Below are positions 26,483 to 35,207 of a DNA stretch of 64,000 bases, one piece after another (the first letter of the stretch is position 1; each line of letters starts with the position of its first letter). Origin of the DNA: Haloplanus natans DSM 17983 (lineage in GTDB: Archaea; Halobacteriota; Halobacteria; Halobacteriales; Haloferacaceae); contig NZ_KE386573.1 of NCBI RefSeq assembly GCF_000427685.1, positions 2,154,938 through 2,218,937 of the forward strand, written 5' to 3'. Below the pieces are notes generated by a model that saw nothing but the letters and a program-made list of their open reading frames with translations, ran no database searches and had not been told where the DNA came from. The translations under genes and the position numbers were made by a program.

Positions 26483-26685
26483 TTTTCGACCATCACTTCC
26501 GTCGCCTTGAAGACGGCGTTTACGTCCGTTCCCACCTCGATACCGAGTCTATCGACCGACCCCGCGGTGATGACGGCGGTGACGGTCTGTCCACCGTCGA
26601 GTTCGATCTCGACTTCGGCCATCAGGCCGTCGGTGTCGACGTTTCGAACGGTACCAGCGAGTCGGTTGCGTGCACTGAGTGACAT
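26479..26685 (-). CDS. Molybdopterin-binding (Mop/TOBE) protein
   Basis: 68 aa beginning MSLSARNRLAGTVRNVDTD, the typical opening of single-domain Mop molbindins, which bind molybdate or tungstate as oligomers. The repeated pattern of valine-rich strands ends in VFKATEVMVEN, also typical. An upstream in-frame extension of 16 codons is rejected because the Mop fold starts at this methionine. It could store tungstate or molybdate for enzymes such as the aldehyde oxidoreductase at 40.8 kb. Confidence 0.88.
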   Translation of the reverse strand: MSLSARNRLAGTVRNVDTDGLMAEVEIELDGGQTVTAVITAGSVDRLGIEVGTDVNAVFKATEVMVEN

Positions 26686-26757
26686 CGCCCGGTACCACGT
26701 TCGCCGAGGACATAAACCCACAGTGAGTGACACGTTCTCGCGCGACGTCGGGGGCGA

Positions 26758-27207
26758 TCACTCCCCCTCGTCATTGCCCACCAGCACGGCGACGAGCAGC
26801 CCCCAGACGACGAACTCGGCGTAGAACGACGACGTACCGAGGTACTGCCCGACGAAGGCGACGGGCGGGAGGTCGACCGCGGGCGTGTGTTCGACCGCCG
26901 GCCACGCCAGAAAGAGCACGTCGGCTGCCCGGCCGTTGAGGAGCATGTGAAAGGCGTCGAGGAGGAGATGCGACGCCCACCCGAGCCAAAGCGGCGTCAA
27001 CTCGCGACGGGCGAAGATAGCGGCAAAGCCCACAACGAGCAAGAGCAGGGAGTGGCCGGCCGTCTGGTAGAGATCGACGAGTCCGACCATCGCCGCCGGC
27101 TTGTCCACGAGGTCGGGGAGAGCCGCCCCCACGACGAGCGGACGGGTCGGAAGATCCCACCGTTTGCCGACGACGTACCCCGCGGCGAGATGCGTTGGAA
27201 ACAGCAT
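26758..27207 (-). CDS. Membrane-bound metal-dependent hydrolase-like protein (DUF457/YdjM)
   Basis: 149 aa with four hydrophobic helices. Histidines and aspartates sit at helix ends: MLFPTHLAAGYVVG, ALPDLVDKP, GHSLLLLV, WASHLLLDAFHMLLNG. This His/Asp pattern marks the YdjM/LexA-regulated membrane hydrolase family, whose substrate is unknown. The start is the first ATG with family-like sequence. It is a separate unit downstream of the ZIP-like gene on the same strand. Confidence 0.7.
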   Translation of the reverse strand: MLFPTHLAAGYVVGKRWDLPTRPLVVGAALPDLVDKPAAMVGLVDLYQTAGHSLLLLVVGFAAIFARRELTPLWLGWASHLLLDAFHMLLNGRAADVLFLAWPAVEHTPAVDLPPVAFVGQYLGTSSFYAEFVVWGLLVAVLVGNDEGE

Positions 27208-27256
27208 CGAACGGCGTGTCGTGGGGGTGGTTGGGGTATATGACTGTCGTTCCCGT

Positions 27257-27979
27257 CTACGCCGCGAGCGTCGACCCGCGGCCGGCGTAGCGGTGGTATC
27301 CGTCACGGGCGCCGACGGCGAGGAGCACGCCCCCGACGAGCGCCAGGAGCCCGGCTTCGACGCCCGGCGGCACGGCGTCGACGACGCCCCAACCGACGAC
27401 GACGCCGCCGACGAATCCCAGTTGTACGAGACAGACGGCGGCGACGGCGCGACGGCGGGTGGAAGCGTACAGCGATCCCACGGTGGCCGTCTCGGCCGCG
27501 GCGTGGGCCGCGAGGACGGCCGCACCCAGGAGACCGAGGGCCGCGTCGGCGGCGTAGACGGTGGCGAGGACGACGCCTTCGAGGCCGCGATGCAGCGTCA
27601 CCGCACCGAGGGCGGCGTCGGCGCAGGCGCCACAGTCCGTGATCGCGTGGCCGCGAGCGAGGACGACGGCGCCCACGCCCGAACCCACGCCGAGCGCCGC
27701 GCCGACCGGCGCCCCGTCGAGCGAGAGGGCGACCGAGAGGCCGCCGAGTGCGAGCAACAGGACGGGCACGGCTCCGCGCGAACGCGGCAGTCGGTCAACG
27801 GTCGCGAGGACGAGGCCGCCGCCGACGAGGCTGGCAGCGATCGAGACGGCGACGACGGCGGGGAAGGCGAGGCCGACCGCCGCCCCTGTCGTGCCGTGGG
27901 CCGCCGCCGGTGCCGACAGGAGCGTCGTCCCGAGGAGAACGACGAGCGCCGGGCGACGAACCGGACGATCGTGGACCAC
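27257..27979 (-). CDS. ZIP-like membrane protein, copy 1
   Basis: 240 aa from a GTG at 27979. A signal-like N-terminus ends in APAAAHG, which would leave histidine as the first mature residue. Seven or eight hydrophobic helices follow. Conserved polar sites are a CxxC pair in TDCGACADA, then HRGLEG and HAAAE, which match the ZIP-transporter metal motifs of TM4 (HNxxEG) and TM5 (HxxxE). A divalent metal or copper transport role is inferred. It lies 20 bases after glnB, so it belongs to the amine oxidase-amt-glnB transcript. A paralog sits at 32622-33338. Confidence 0.65.
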   Translation of the reverse strand: MVHDRPVRRPALVVLLGTTLLSAPAAAHGTTGAAVGLAFPAVVAVSIAASLVGGGLVLATVDRLPRSRGAVPVLLLALGGLSVALSLDGAPVGAALGVGSGVGAVVLARGHAITDCGACADAALGAVTLHRGLEGVVLATVYAADAALGLLGAAVLAAHAAAETATVGSLYASTRRRAVAAVCLVQLGFVGGVVVGWGVVDAVPPGVEAGLLALVGGVLLAVGARDGYHRYAGRGSTLAA

Positions 27980-27999
27980 GGAATCGGGGACCCGCGGCG

Positions 28000-28347
28000 T
28001 CAGACCGCCTCGGGACCGGTCTTGCCGGTGCGGACCTGAATGGCGTCGTCGACGGGCAGGATAAATATCTTGCCGTCGCCGGGGTCGCCGGTGTGGGCCG
28101 CCTCGCGGATGGCGTCGGCCACGTCCGACCCGTCCACGTCGGCGACGACGCACTCGACTTTCGTCTTCTGGTGGAGGTCGACAGTGTACTCCTCGCCGCG
28201 CCACTGCCCCTTTTTAACCGGTTGGGAGCCGCGGCCGGAGACGTTCGAGACGGTGATCGAGGGGGCACCCGCCTCGGCCACCGCCTGCTTCACCGCGCCG
28301 AGCGAATCCGGGCGGATATAAGCGACCACCATCTCGATATCAGTCAT
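28000..28347 (-). CDS. glnK: Nitrogen regulatory protein P-II
   Basis: 115 aa starting [13 protein letters not shown]. The T-loop spans about residues 37-56 and keeps the tyrosine of the EYTVD motif (Y54, equal to Y51 of E. coli GlnB). The C-terminal half has the B-loop [13 protein letters not shown] for ATP/ADP and 2-oxoglutarate sensing. GlnK proteins cap Amt channels when nitrogen is plentiful. It overlaps the amt gene by eight bases, which supports direct control of this transporter. Confidence 0.95.
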   Translation of the reverse strand: MTDIEMVVAYIRPDSLGAVKQAVAEAGAPSITVSNVSGRGSQPVKKGQWRGEEYTVDLHQKTKVECVVADVDGSDVADAIREAAHTGDPGDGKIFILPVDDAIQVRTGKTGPEAV

Positions 28348-29671
28348 CGTCGGCCACCCCGCTGCCGTCGGCGGCAGCCGTGTTGGTGGTGCGCCCCGCA
28401 CTGCCGACGGAGTTGTCGCCGAACTCGGGGTAAGTCACGATGCCGTGCTCCGAGGAATCGAGCCCCTCGCGTTCGTGTTCGGCGCTCACCCGTGCCCAGC
28501 CGAGGGCCTTCAGCAGGCCGTAGATGAGGAACGTGATGACGCCCGCCCAGAGCGCGAGGACGACGACGCCGGCGACCTGTACGCCGAGCTGAGAGATGGA
28601 AAACGCCGACGTGGTGTTCACGAAGGGGTAGGCCAGCGCACTCAACGCGCCGGCGGAGCCGTGAACCGGAAAGACGGCACAGACATCGTCGATGCCGAAC
28701 TTCTCGAGCAGATCGAAGACGAGGACGACCTGCACGCCGGCGACGAAGCCGACGACGAGCGTCGCGGGCCAACTCGCCACCGCCGCGATAGAGCAGACGG
28801 AGACGAGGCCGGCCAGCAGGCCGTTCGCGGTCATGAGGCTGTCGACCTTGCCGCTGCGGAGGACGCTGACCGCCGCGGCACCGATGCTGCCGGTGGCCAT
28901 GACCAGCGCCGTGTTGATGGCGACGCGGCCGGCGTAGGCGTAGTCGGCGAGGGCGAGTTCGCCGGCGTCGGTGACCTGGAAGACGTTGACGGCGGTGCCG
29001 ACGTTGAAGCCGTACCAGCCGAACGCGAGGATCAGCGTCCCGAGGATGGCGTAGGGAAGCGAGTGGCCGGGGATGACGTTCGCCGAGCCGTCGTCGTTGA
29101 ATTTGTCGACGCGTGGGCCGACGATGTAGGCGGCGACGAGGCCACAGACCCCGCCGGTCATGTGGACGACTGCGGCGCCCGCGAAGTCCTGGAAGCCGAG
29201 CGTCGCGAGGAAGCCGCCGCCCCACGTCAGCCCCGTCGCGACGGGGTAGATGAGGGCGCCGACGAGGACGGTAAAGAGGAGGTAGCCACGCAGTTGGGCA
29301 CGCTCCGCGACGGCACCGGAGACGATGGACGCGGCGACCATCGAGAACGCGGCGCCGAAGAGGATGCCCGCCCACGCCGTCGAGCCGCCGGTGTAGTATG
29401 CGTAGGCGCTCGCGAGGCTGACGCCGCTACCCGAGGTGACGCCGGCGACGACCGCCGAGATGCCGACGCCGACGACGAAGTACGCGAGGACGCCGACGCC
29501 CCACGTCAGGACGTTTTTCGTCAACTGGTTCGCGACGTTTTTCGATCGGACCTGCCCGGATTCGAGCATGCCGAAGCCCGCGTGCATGAAGAACACGAGG
29601 AAAGTGGCGACCATCACCCAGAGCAGATTGACACCTTCGGCGACGACGGACGGATCGACCTGGAGGAACAT
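28340..29671 (-). CDS. amt: Ammonium transporter Amt
   Basis: 443 aa with about eleven membrane helices. Family motifs include the early [15 protein letters not shown], the pore region [17 protein letters not shown] with a conserved histidine, and the late second histidine helix [13 protein letters not shown]. It conducts ammonium/ammonia inward. The ATG at 29671 is followed two bases later on the same strand by the end of the amine oxidase gene, so the enzyme that releases ammonia and the transporter that retrieves it are co-transcribed. Confidence 0.95.
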   Translation of the reverse strand: MFLQVDPSVVAEGVNLLWVMVATFLVFFMHAGFGMLESGQVRSKNVANQLTKNVLTWGVGVLAYFVVGVGISAVVAGVTSGSGVSLASAYAYYTGGSTAWAGILFGAAFSMVAASIVSGAVAERAQLRGYLLFTVLVGALIYPVATGLTWGGGFLATLGFQDFAGAAVVHMTGGVCGLVAAYIVGPRVDKFNDDGSANVIPGHSLPYAILGTLILAFGWYGFNVGTAVNVFQVTDAGELALADYAYAGRVAINTALVMATGSIGAAAVSVLRSGKVDSLMTANGLLAGLVSVCSIAAVASWPATLVVGFVAGVQVVLVFDLLEKFGIDDVCAVFPVHGSAGALSALAYPFVNTTSAFSISQLGVQVAGVVVLALWAGVITFLIYGLLKALGWARVSAEHEREGLDSSEHGIVTYPEFGDNSVGSAGRTTNTAAADGSGVADDD

Positions 29672-29672
29672 A

Positions 29673-31616
29673 TCAGTCGTCCCCCGTCGAGGTCAGGTCG
29701 TGTTCGGTGTGACACGGTTCGGGCGGGAGCGAGATCGAGGGGTTGCCGTCGAGGAAGCCCTCGGGTTTGAGATGGAAGCTCGCGATTTCGACGGGGAGGA
29801 CCGGCCAGTCCTCCGCGCGGGTGACGTGGTTGACGCCGAGGGTGTACCACAACACCACGTCCTCGCCGACGATATCGCGGTCCTGTTCGGTCCACTCGGC
29901 CAGCCCCGTCGTCTCGTCGTTCTGGTTGGGGTAGTCGCCCGCGGCGAACTGTTCGTCCTCGTCGTACGGTGTCACCCAGAAGTTGTTGTGGATGAAGCCG
30001 GCGCGGCGTTTCACGCTGGAGGTGGGCTTGGCCGGCGACTCGACGTTCGAGTTGGGTTCGAGTTTGAACCCGCAGGGCCGTCCGTAGGAGTTGGTCGTCT
30101 CCGTGCTCTCGACGCGCCAGTGTTTCCCTTTCAGCGGGTCGATATCGTCCCGCGCCTCCTGTTCGGTCTCCAGCAGCGTCTCCGCGGCCTTGAACCCGTT
30201 CTTGCGCCCGCTGCCGATGGGTTCGTTGTGGACTTCCTTCACCCGGTTGGGCGTGTCGTCGATGTCGAAATCCAGCAGGAAGTTGAAGTGGTGCTGGTGG
30301 ATGGGCGTTTTGACCTGCGGAGCGACGACTTCGTACTCCTCGTTGCTGTCGGTGGAGTCCGAATCCGCGGACACCGCGCCGTTGGAGTCGATGCCCGTCA
30401 GGCGGACTTCGCCCTCGATGGAGCCGTCGGGGTAGAAGTACCAGTAGAAGCCGTAGTCGTAGTTGTAGACGGTGGCGATGAAGGAGACGACGAGGCGGCG
30501 ACGACGGCGGACCTCGGTGTGGCCCTTCCGCCACTCCGTGTGTTTCCAGAGGACGCCGTCGTCCTCTTCGTGCATACAGATGGCGTTGGGCAGGGTCTTC
30601 GGGTCGCCGTTCGTGTCGTTCATCGCCACGTCGAAGTAATGCATCTGACCGAGGCAGTCACAGCCCTCGGTGAGCACGTTCGCCATGCGGCCGACGTGGA
30701 ACTCGCCGATGTCGAAGGCGTCCTTCCAGGAGTGGTTGGGGTCGCTATCGCCGTAGGGGACGGCCATCTCGGACGCGGAGGCGCGGTGGAGCACCTTCCG
30801 TTGCTCGCCGTCGTCGTCGAAGGTCACGTCGTGGAAGACGAGGCCCTCGCGGGGCGTCCAGCCGACCTGGAACTCCCAGTCGAGCCACTCGACGGTCTGG
30901 CCCTCGACCTCGAAACTCGGGCCGTCAGGCTGCACCACGTCGAGGTGTTTGAAGTCGTTTCGCGTGGCGACGCGGTCGGCACGGAAGTCGGCGTCTTCCG
31001 GCGGGAGCGGGCTGTCCTCGTCGACGACGCCGTTGTCCTCGATTTTGACGACCTCCATCTCGTCGAGGTCGACGAAGGCGAACAACCCCTCGATGGGGCG
31101 GGCGTAGCCGTTGTCCGCCTCCTCGGTCCGAATCCACGAGAGGCCGCGGACGAGTCGCCGGTCGGCGTGGGAGTCCGGTTCGAACCCACTCGCCGGCCAC
31201 GGATCGACGATGGCGAGATCGAAGTTCTCGACGCCGCGCTTCGCTGCCGCCGCCTGCCACTCGGGATCGTTGATGACGGCCTGTTCGGCCTGTTCGACCT
31301 CCGGGGGCGTGATCGCCGGCTGTACGTCCGGGATATGTTCGACATCGAGCAGTTCCTCGCCCGTGATCGACACCCGCGCCTCGTACGTCTCGCCGTCCTG
31401 TCGGACGACGATGAACGCCTCGCGATCGAAGTGGTCGCCGTCCTCGTACGCCCGAACGAACTCCTTTTCGGGTTCGTCGAGGACGACGTTGTGGTAGACG
31501 GCGTCGTCGTCTACGTCCCACTCGGCTTCGAGGATGTCCGTGGCGGCGGCGATCTCCTCGGTCGCCAGCGGATCGAGCGGATGCTCTACCGTGGTCTCGC
31601 TGAGGTCTACTGCCAT
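29673..31616 (-). CDS. Copper-containing primary amine oxidase
   Basis: 647 aa, the usual size of copper amine oxidases, without signal peptide and so probably cytoplasmic. The topaquinone precursor is Y386 in VYNYDYG; the catalytic base is D302 in AFDIGEF, 84 residues earlier as in Arthrobacter enzyme; copper ligands are H440 and H442 in IHQHHFN and H597 in GVNHVTRAEDWP. It oxidises primary amines to aldehydes with release of ammonia and hydrogen peroxide. It heads the operon with amt, glnB and the ZIP-like gene, and is divergent from a TrmB regulator across a 194-base region with palindromes. Confidence 0.95.
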   Translation of the reverse strand: MAVDLSETTVEHPLDPLATEEIAAATDILEAEWDVDDDAVYHNVVLDEPEKEFVRAYEDGDHFDREAFIVVRQDGETYEARVSITGEELLDVEHIPDVQPAITPPEVEQAEQAVINDPEWQAAAAKRGVENFDLAIVDPWPASGFEPDSHADRRLVRGLSWIRTEEADNGYARPIEGLFAFVDLDEMEVVKIEDNGVVDEDSPLPPEDADFRADRVATRNDFKHLDVVQPDGPSFEVEGQTVEWLDWEFQVGWTPREGLVFHDVTFDDDGEQRKVLHRASASEMAVPYGDSDPNHSWKDAFDIGEFHVGRMANVLTEGCDCLGQMHYFDVAMNDTNGDPKTLPNAICMHEEDDGVLWKHTEWRKGHTEVRRRRRLVVSFIATVYNYDYGFYWYFYPDGSIEGEVRLTGIDSNGAVSADSDSTDSNEEYEVVAPQVKTPIHQHHFNFLLDFDIDDTPNRVKEVHNEPIGSGRKNGFKAAETLLETEQEARDDIDPLKGKHWRVESTETTNSYGRPCGFKLEPNSNVESPAKPTSSVKRRAGFIHNNFWVTPYDEDEQFAAGDYPNQNDETTGLAEWTEQDRDIVGEDVVLWYTLGVNHVTRAEDWPVLPVEIASFHLKPEGFLDGNPSISLPPEPCHTEHDLTSTGDD

Positions 31617-31631
31617 CTCGACATCACTCCA

Positions 31632-31647
31632 CTAATATTCGTATTAG
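31632..31647. promoter_or_regulatory. Palindrome CTAATA-N4-TATTAG at the amine oxidase promoter
   Basis: Perfect 6-4-6 inverted repeat, 16-31 bases before the amine oxidase ATG. It overlaps the place where its TATA element is expected, so a bound regulator would block transcription. The spacing is the same as in the second palindrome near 31750. Confidence 0.5.
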
Positions 31648-31736
31648 CTGCTCGAACGTAGTTGTAAATCGCGCTTTGGTGACCGATCATTTCCAGATTC
31701 ACGTGAGTGAGACGCGAATGTATTGTATTATAGCTA

Positions 31737-31767
31737 ATTCACCACTATCGAGTGGTAAACGGTGAAT
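31737..31767. promoter_or_regulatory. Nested palindrome upstream of the TrmB gene
   Basis: The core ACCACT-ATCG-AGTGGT (31741-31756) is a perfect 6-4-6 repeat. An overlapping outer pair ATTCACC (31737-31743) and GGTGAAT (31761-31767) also matches perfectly. It is a candidate operator for the TrmB-family protein encoded just downstream. Confidence 0.5.
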
Positions 31768-31810
31768 AATCAATATGAACATGCGCTAAATTCCAGTTTG
31801 TCTGGACAAA

Positions 31811-32620
31811 ATGCAAATAGGATTGCAATCAGGAGTGTGTGTGCACAGTCAGTCAAAGATGTACTTACAGGAGATGGGGCTCTCGGAGTACGAGGCGTCG
31901 ACGTACGTCGGCCTGTTGCAGGCCGGGACGTCGACGGCGAAGGAAGCCGCGACCCGAGCGGGGGTGCCCCAGTCGCGGGTGTACGACGTCCTCGACTCGC
32001 TGAAGACGAAGGGCTTCGTCGTCGTCCAGGAGGGGCGCCCGAAGAAGTTCGGACCGATCGAAGCGAACCGTGCCGTCTCGCAGTTTCGCGAGTTCAAACG
32101 GCGGGAACACGCCCGGAAACTCGACGAGCTACAGGGCCTCGGTGAGCAGTTCCTGACCGCCGTGGACGACGCCGATTACGGGGCGGCAAGCGACGAGGTG
32201 GACATCAGCTGGTCGTATCCGAATCGCTATCACATCCTCGAGAAACTCGAGCGACTCGGCGCGAACGCCGAATCCGAAATCCGGATGATCACCACGCCCG
32301 AGAGCTTCGAGCGCATCGCCAACCACCACGCCGAACTCCTCGCGACGAAACACGAGCAAGGGGTCGAGATCCGGGCGCTGATCTCGAACGACCGAGAGCT
32401 AGACGCCGCGGTTCGGGACCGGGCGAGCGAACTGATGACGATACGGCTGGTCGAGAACATCAGCGGCCGGCTCTACACCTACGACGGGGAGGACATCCTC
32501 CTCGCCTTTCGGGCGCCCAACGACGACGGCTACGTGGGCATCTCGACCGCGAGTCCACACCTCTACGCCACGCTCTCGCACCTGTTCGAGTTACTGTGGG
32601 CCGACGGCGAGCCGGTGTGA
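31811..32620 (+). CDS. TrmB-family transcriptional regulator
   Basis: 269 aa from the ATG at 31811; an internal ATG at 31859 (MYLQEMGLSEYEA) would give 253 aa and starts right at the conserved fold. Residues about 20-80 form a winged helix typical of TrmB (GLSEYEASTYVGLLQAG, recognition helix SRVYDVLDSL). A coiled-coil region follows, then a C-terminal effector domain (about 150-265) like the phospholipase D-like part of TrmB. It is divergent from the amine oxidase gene and is the obvious candidate to control it, although the effector is unknown. Confidence 0.88.
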   Translation: MQIGLQSGVCVHSQSKMYLQEMGLSEYEASTYVGLLQAGTSTAKEAATRAGVPQSRVYDVLDSLKTKGFVVVQEGRPKKFGPIEANRAVSQFREFKRREHARKLDELQGLGEQFLTAVDDADYGAASDEVDISWSYPNRYHILEKLERLGANAESEIRMITTPESFERIANHHAELLATKHEQGVEIRALISNDRELDAAVRDRASELMTIRLVENISGRLYTYDGEDILLAFRAPNDDGYVGISTASPHLYATLSHLFELLWADGEPV

Positions 32621-32621
32621 C

Positions 32622-33338
32622 CTACGCCGGTCGGGCGCCCACCACGTGCCGACGCCGTGCCTCCCGGGTGCCGACGGCGAGGAGGACGCCGCCAACGAGC
32701 GCTAGCAATCCGGCTTCGGCGGTCGGCGAGACGCCAGCGACGGCGCTCCATCCCGCCGCGACGCCGACGACGAACCCCGCCTGGACGACGAGGACCGCAG
32801 CGAGGGCGTATCCACGGCCGGCAGTGGCGTACAGCGACCCGACGGCAGCCGTCTCGGCGGCGGCGTGTCCGGCGACGACGAGGGCGCCCACCAGACCGAG
32901 TGCCGCGTCGGCAGCGTAGACGGTGGCGAGGACGACGCCTTCGAGGCCGCGATGCAGCGTCACGGCTCCCAGCGCGGCGTCCGCACAGGTACCGCAGTCC
33001 GTGAGCGTCGCGTCGCGGGCGAGATAGACGACGCCGACGCCGACGGCGAGGCCCGCGGCTGTCGCCGCCGTCGCCCGCGTGACGGCGAGCGCCAGGGCCG
33101 CGACGCCGAGTCCGAACACGAGCAACGGGAGGGTCACTCGACCCACCGACCACGGGAGTCGGCCGTACGCGACGAGGACGACTCCGCCGCCAAGCAGACT
33201 GACGAGGACGACGCCGGCGACGACGAGCGGAAAGGGGAGACCCGTCGCGGCCGCGGTCACGCCGTGGGCGGTCGCTGGCGTCGAGAGGAGAGCAGCGACG
33301 AGCGTGACGACGGCCGTTCGTCGGGCGATCGGTCTCAT
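32622..33338 (-). CDS. ZIP-like membrane protein, copy 2
   Basis: 238 aa, paralog of the protein at 27257-27979. The same sites are kept: signal-like N-terminus ending PATAHG, TDCGTCADA, HRGLEG and HAAAE. The central DNA, around 32910-32965, is nearly identical to that of copy 1, so the duplication is recent or conserved by conversion. The ATG overlaps the ferredoxin stop (ATGA), so it is translated with the ferredoxin and the SBP56 protein. Copper or another metal supply for SBP56 is a plausible role. Confidence 0.65.
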   Translation of the reverse strand: MRPIARRTAVVTLVAALLSTPATAHGVTAAATGLPFPLVVAGVVLVSLLGGGVVLVAYGRLPWSVGRVTLPLLVFGLGVAALALAVTRATAATAAGLAVGVGVVYLARDATLTDCGTCADAALGAVTLHRGLEGVVLATVYAADAALGLVGALVVAGHAAAETAAVGSLYATAGRGYALAAVLVVQAGFVVGVAAGWSAVAGVSPTAEAGLLALVGGVLLAVGTREARRRHVVGARPA

Positions 33339-33649
33339 TTCCACGGGTTCGGTACGAGGTCGGCCTGAATCTCCGCGCCGACCTCGATCCGGCAGTCGGA
33401 GCGGGGTTCGGCGACACAGAGGAAGACGTAGCCCTCCCGTCGATGCTGTGGTTTCAGTCCGTTCGCTCGCTCGACGTGGACGAGGTCACCCTCGAGTAGG
33501 CGTCCGGTGCAGGTGCCACAGGCGCCGTAGAGACAGCCGTAGGGGACGCCGAGGCCTTCGCGCTCGGTGGCGTCGATGATCGTCTCCCCGTTGGCTACCT
33601 CGATGGTCTCCTCCCTGCCGTTGCGCCACTCGAGAGTGACCCGATTCAT
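33335..33649 (-). CDS. 2Fe-2S ferredoxin, plant type
   Basis: 104 aa. Cluster ligands are C39, C44, C47 and C78 in the pattern C-x4-C-x2-C-x30-C. It lacks the acidic N-terminal insertion of the main haloarchaeal ferredoxin, so it is probably a specialised electron carrier. It abuts the SBP56 gene upstream (stop and start codons adjacent) and overlaps the ZIP-like gene downstream by four bases. This places it in a three-gene operon and suggests it takes part in the same oxidation or in maturing the oxidase. Confidence 0.9.
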   Translation of the reverse strand: MNRVTLEWRNGREETIEVANGETIIDATEREGLGVPYGCLYGACGTCTGRLLEGDLVHVERANGLKPQHRREGYVFLCVAEPRSDCRIEVGAEIQADLVPNPWK

Positions 33650-35053
33650 CTACTGCCAGACGTCGCTGGTGCAGTCGCCGCCGGGCCAGCGAATCTCGTG
33701 GGCGCGGGCCGGGCCACCCGGCGCGTCGCCGAAGTCCACGAGGAAGTCCTCGTCGAGTTCCATCCGTCCCTCGTCGGGGTAGACGTCGGCTTTCATCATC
33801 AGCGACCCCTGCTCGCCGATTTCGGGGTAGAACTGGTTGTCCCACGAGGAAAACAGGGAGGTCGTCCAGTAGAGCCGCTTCCCGTCGCGGCTGAGCTGGA
33901 GCATCTGTGGGGCGCCGCGGATTTCGGTGCCCTGGATCTCCTGTCGTTCGGCGAAGTTGCCACCTGCCCAGATCCGGTCGACGAGCCGGGGGTTGCCCCA
34001 GTCGCTCACGTCGTACATCCGCACGTCGCCGTGCAGCCAGTTCGAAAAGAAGAGGTACTGGTCGTCGAGCGAGACGACGATGTCCGTCACGAGGCCGGGG
34101 ACGGGCATATCCCAGTCCTCGTGTTCGCGGTCCTCGACGTCGATGACCTTCTGCCACTCCCACTCACCGTTGTCCCCCTCCCAGAAGTGGAGAATGTTCG
34201 AGGAGAGCGCCGCACCGACGAACCCCTGGGTCTCCATAGGGTCGTGTGGCATACGGACTTCGAGCGGAATCATGCCCTCCTCGCCGAAGTTCAGGGTTTG
34301 CTGGTGGGTCTTGTTCTCCCAGTCCCAGATGTGGATGCTGTCACCGTATTTGCCGTCTTCGACGTCGTCGAGGTCGAAGCCGGGGTAGTAGGTGTTCGGC
34401 GCCGCCCACTCCGTCGAGATCATCACGTTGTGACGGGGCTGGTACCAGTAGTCGTAGTTCATCTCCATGTCACCGAGGTCGGCCTCCCAGTGGCCGTCGA
34501 TGGAGAAGTCGCTCTGGTCCAACTGGAGGAAGCCACCGGGGAGTTCGCCGTCGGCGTCTCCGAGCATACTGATAACGACCTTCCCGCCGGGGACACAGTG
34601 AACCGTGTGCGGCGCCGACAGGTCGTGTTCGAATATCTCCTCGGGTTCGATGACCTTCTGGATCTCCATGTTCCGCGGATCCTCGGCGTCGAGGATGTGG
34701 ATGCGGGAGGATCGCTGTCCGGGGACGATGAGGTGATCGCGCATCAGTCCATCGGTGTGACACGACGACGAACAGGTGTTCCAGCCGAAGTGGTGGAGTT
34801 CGTCGCCTTTGTTCGGCATCTCGACGGTGTCGATCAGTTCGCTGTACGTGTCGGATTCGGGGTCGAGGTCGACGACGCCGATGAAGTCGGAGCCGTCGAC
34901 ATCCATCCCGACACGGAGCGCGATGACAAAGGCCGTCTTCTCGCGCGCCGACTCGGTTCGCATCGCCCCCGGCGTCGGATAGCCGGGGCCCTCTACCTCG
35001 TGGTGCTCGTGTCCGTGCCGCTCGGTCGTATCGCTGGGTTCGTCAGTACTCAT
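33650..35053 (-). CDS. SBP56-family protein, probable methanethiol oxidase
   Basis: 467 aa, selenium-binding protein 56 family. The cysteine motif CSSSCHTDG near residue 95 corresponds to the family CSSC site. Histidines around HHFGWNTC, SAPHTVHCVPGG, RMPHDPM and the C-terminal RAHEIRWPGGDC match conserved metal ligands of the beta-propeller. Bacterial and human members are methanethiol oxidases that give formaldehyde, sulfide and hydrogen peroxide; the bacterial enzyme needs copper. No signal peptide is seen. The start MSTDEPSD at 35053 is chosen because upstream codons are antisense of the HTH-10 gene. Confidence 0.88.
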   Translation of the reverse strand: MSTDEPSDTTERHGHEHHEVEGPGYPTPGAMRTESAREKTAFVIALRVGMDVDGSDFIGVVDLDPESDTYSELIDTVEMPNKGDELHHFGWNTCSSSCHTDGLMRDHLIVPGQRSSRIHILDAEDPRNMEIQKVIEPEEIFEHDLSAPHTVHCVPGGKVVISMLGDADGELPGGFLQLDQSDFSIDGHWEADLGDMEMNYDYWYQPRHNVMISTEWAAPNTYYPGFDLDDVEDGKYGDSIHIWDWENKTHQQTLNFGEEGMIPLEVRMPHDPMETQGFVGAALSSNILHFWEGDNGEWEWQKVIDVEDREHEDWDMPVPGLVTDIVVSLDDQYLFFSNWLHGDVRMYDVSDWGNPRLVDRIWAGGNFAERQEIQGTEIRGAPQMLQLSRDGKRLYWTTSLFSSWDNQFYPEIGEQGSLMMKADVYPDEGRMELDEDFLVDFGDAPGGPARAHEIRWPGGDCTSDVWQ

Positions 35054-35207
35054 GCCAGACAGTATCATACACCGTACGAACATAAATAATGATTGAGTTG
35101 TCGAGCGACAACTCGTGTCGATCGGTCGACGGTAGGGAAACCTTTTGAACTGGCCGGCGTACCCGGAGGTGTGTCCGCGATGTCCCGTGGTGACCGGAGG
35201 CTGCGCG

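Noticed and set aside
28000-28347. Loss of the uridylylation tyrosine in GlnB
   Set aside because: Y54 in EEYTVD aligns with Y51 of E. coli once the three extra T-loop residues are counted, so the residue is conserved.
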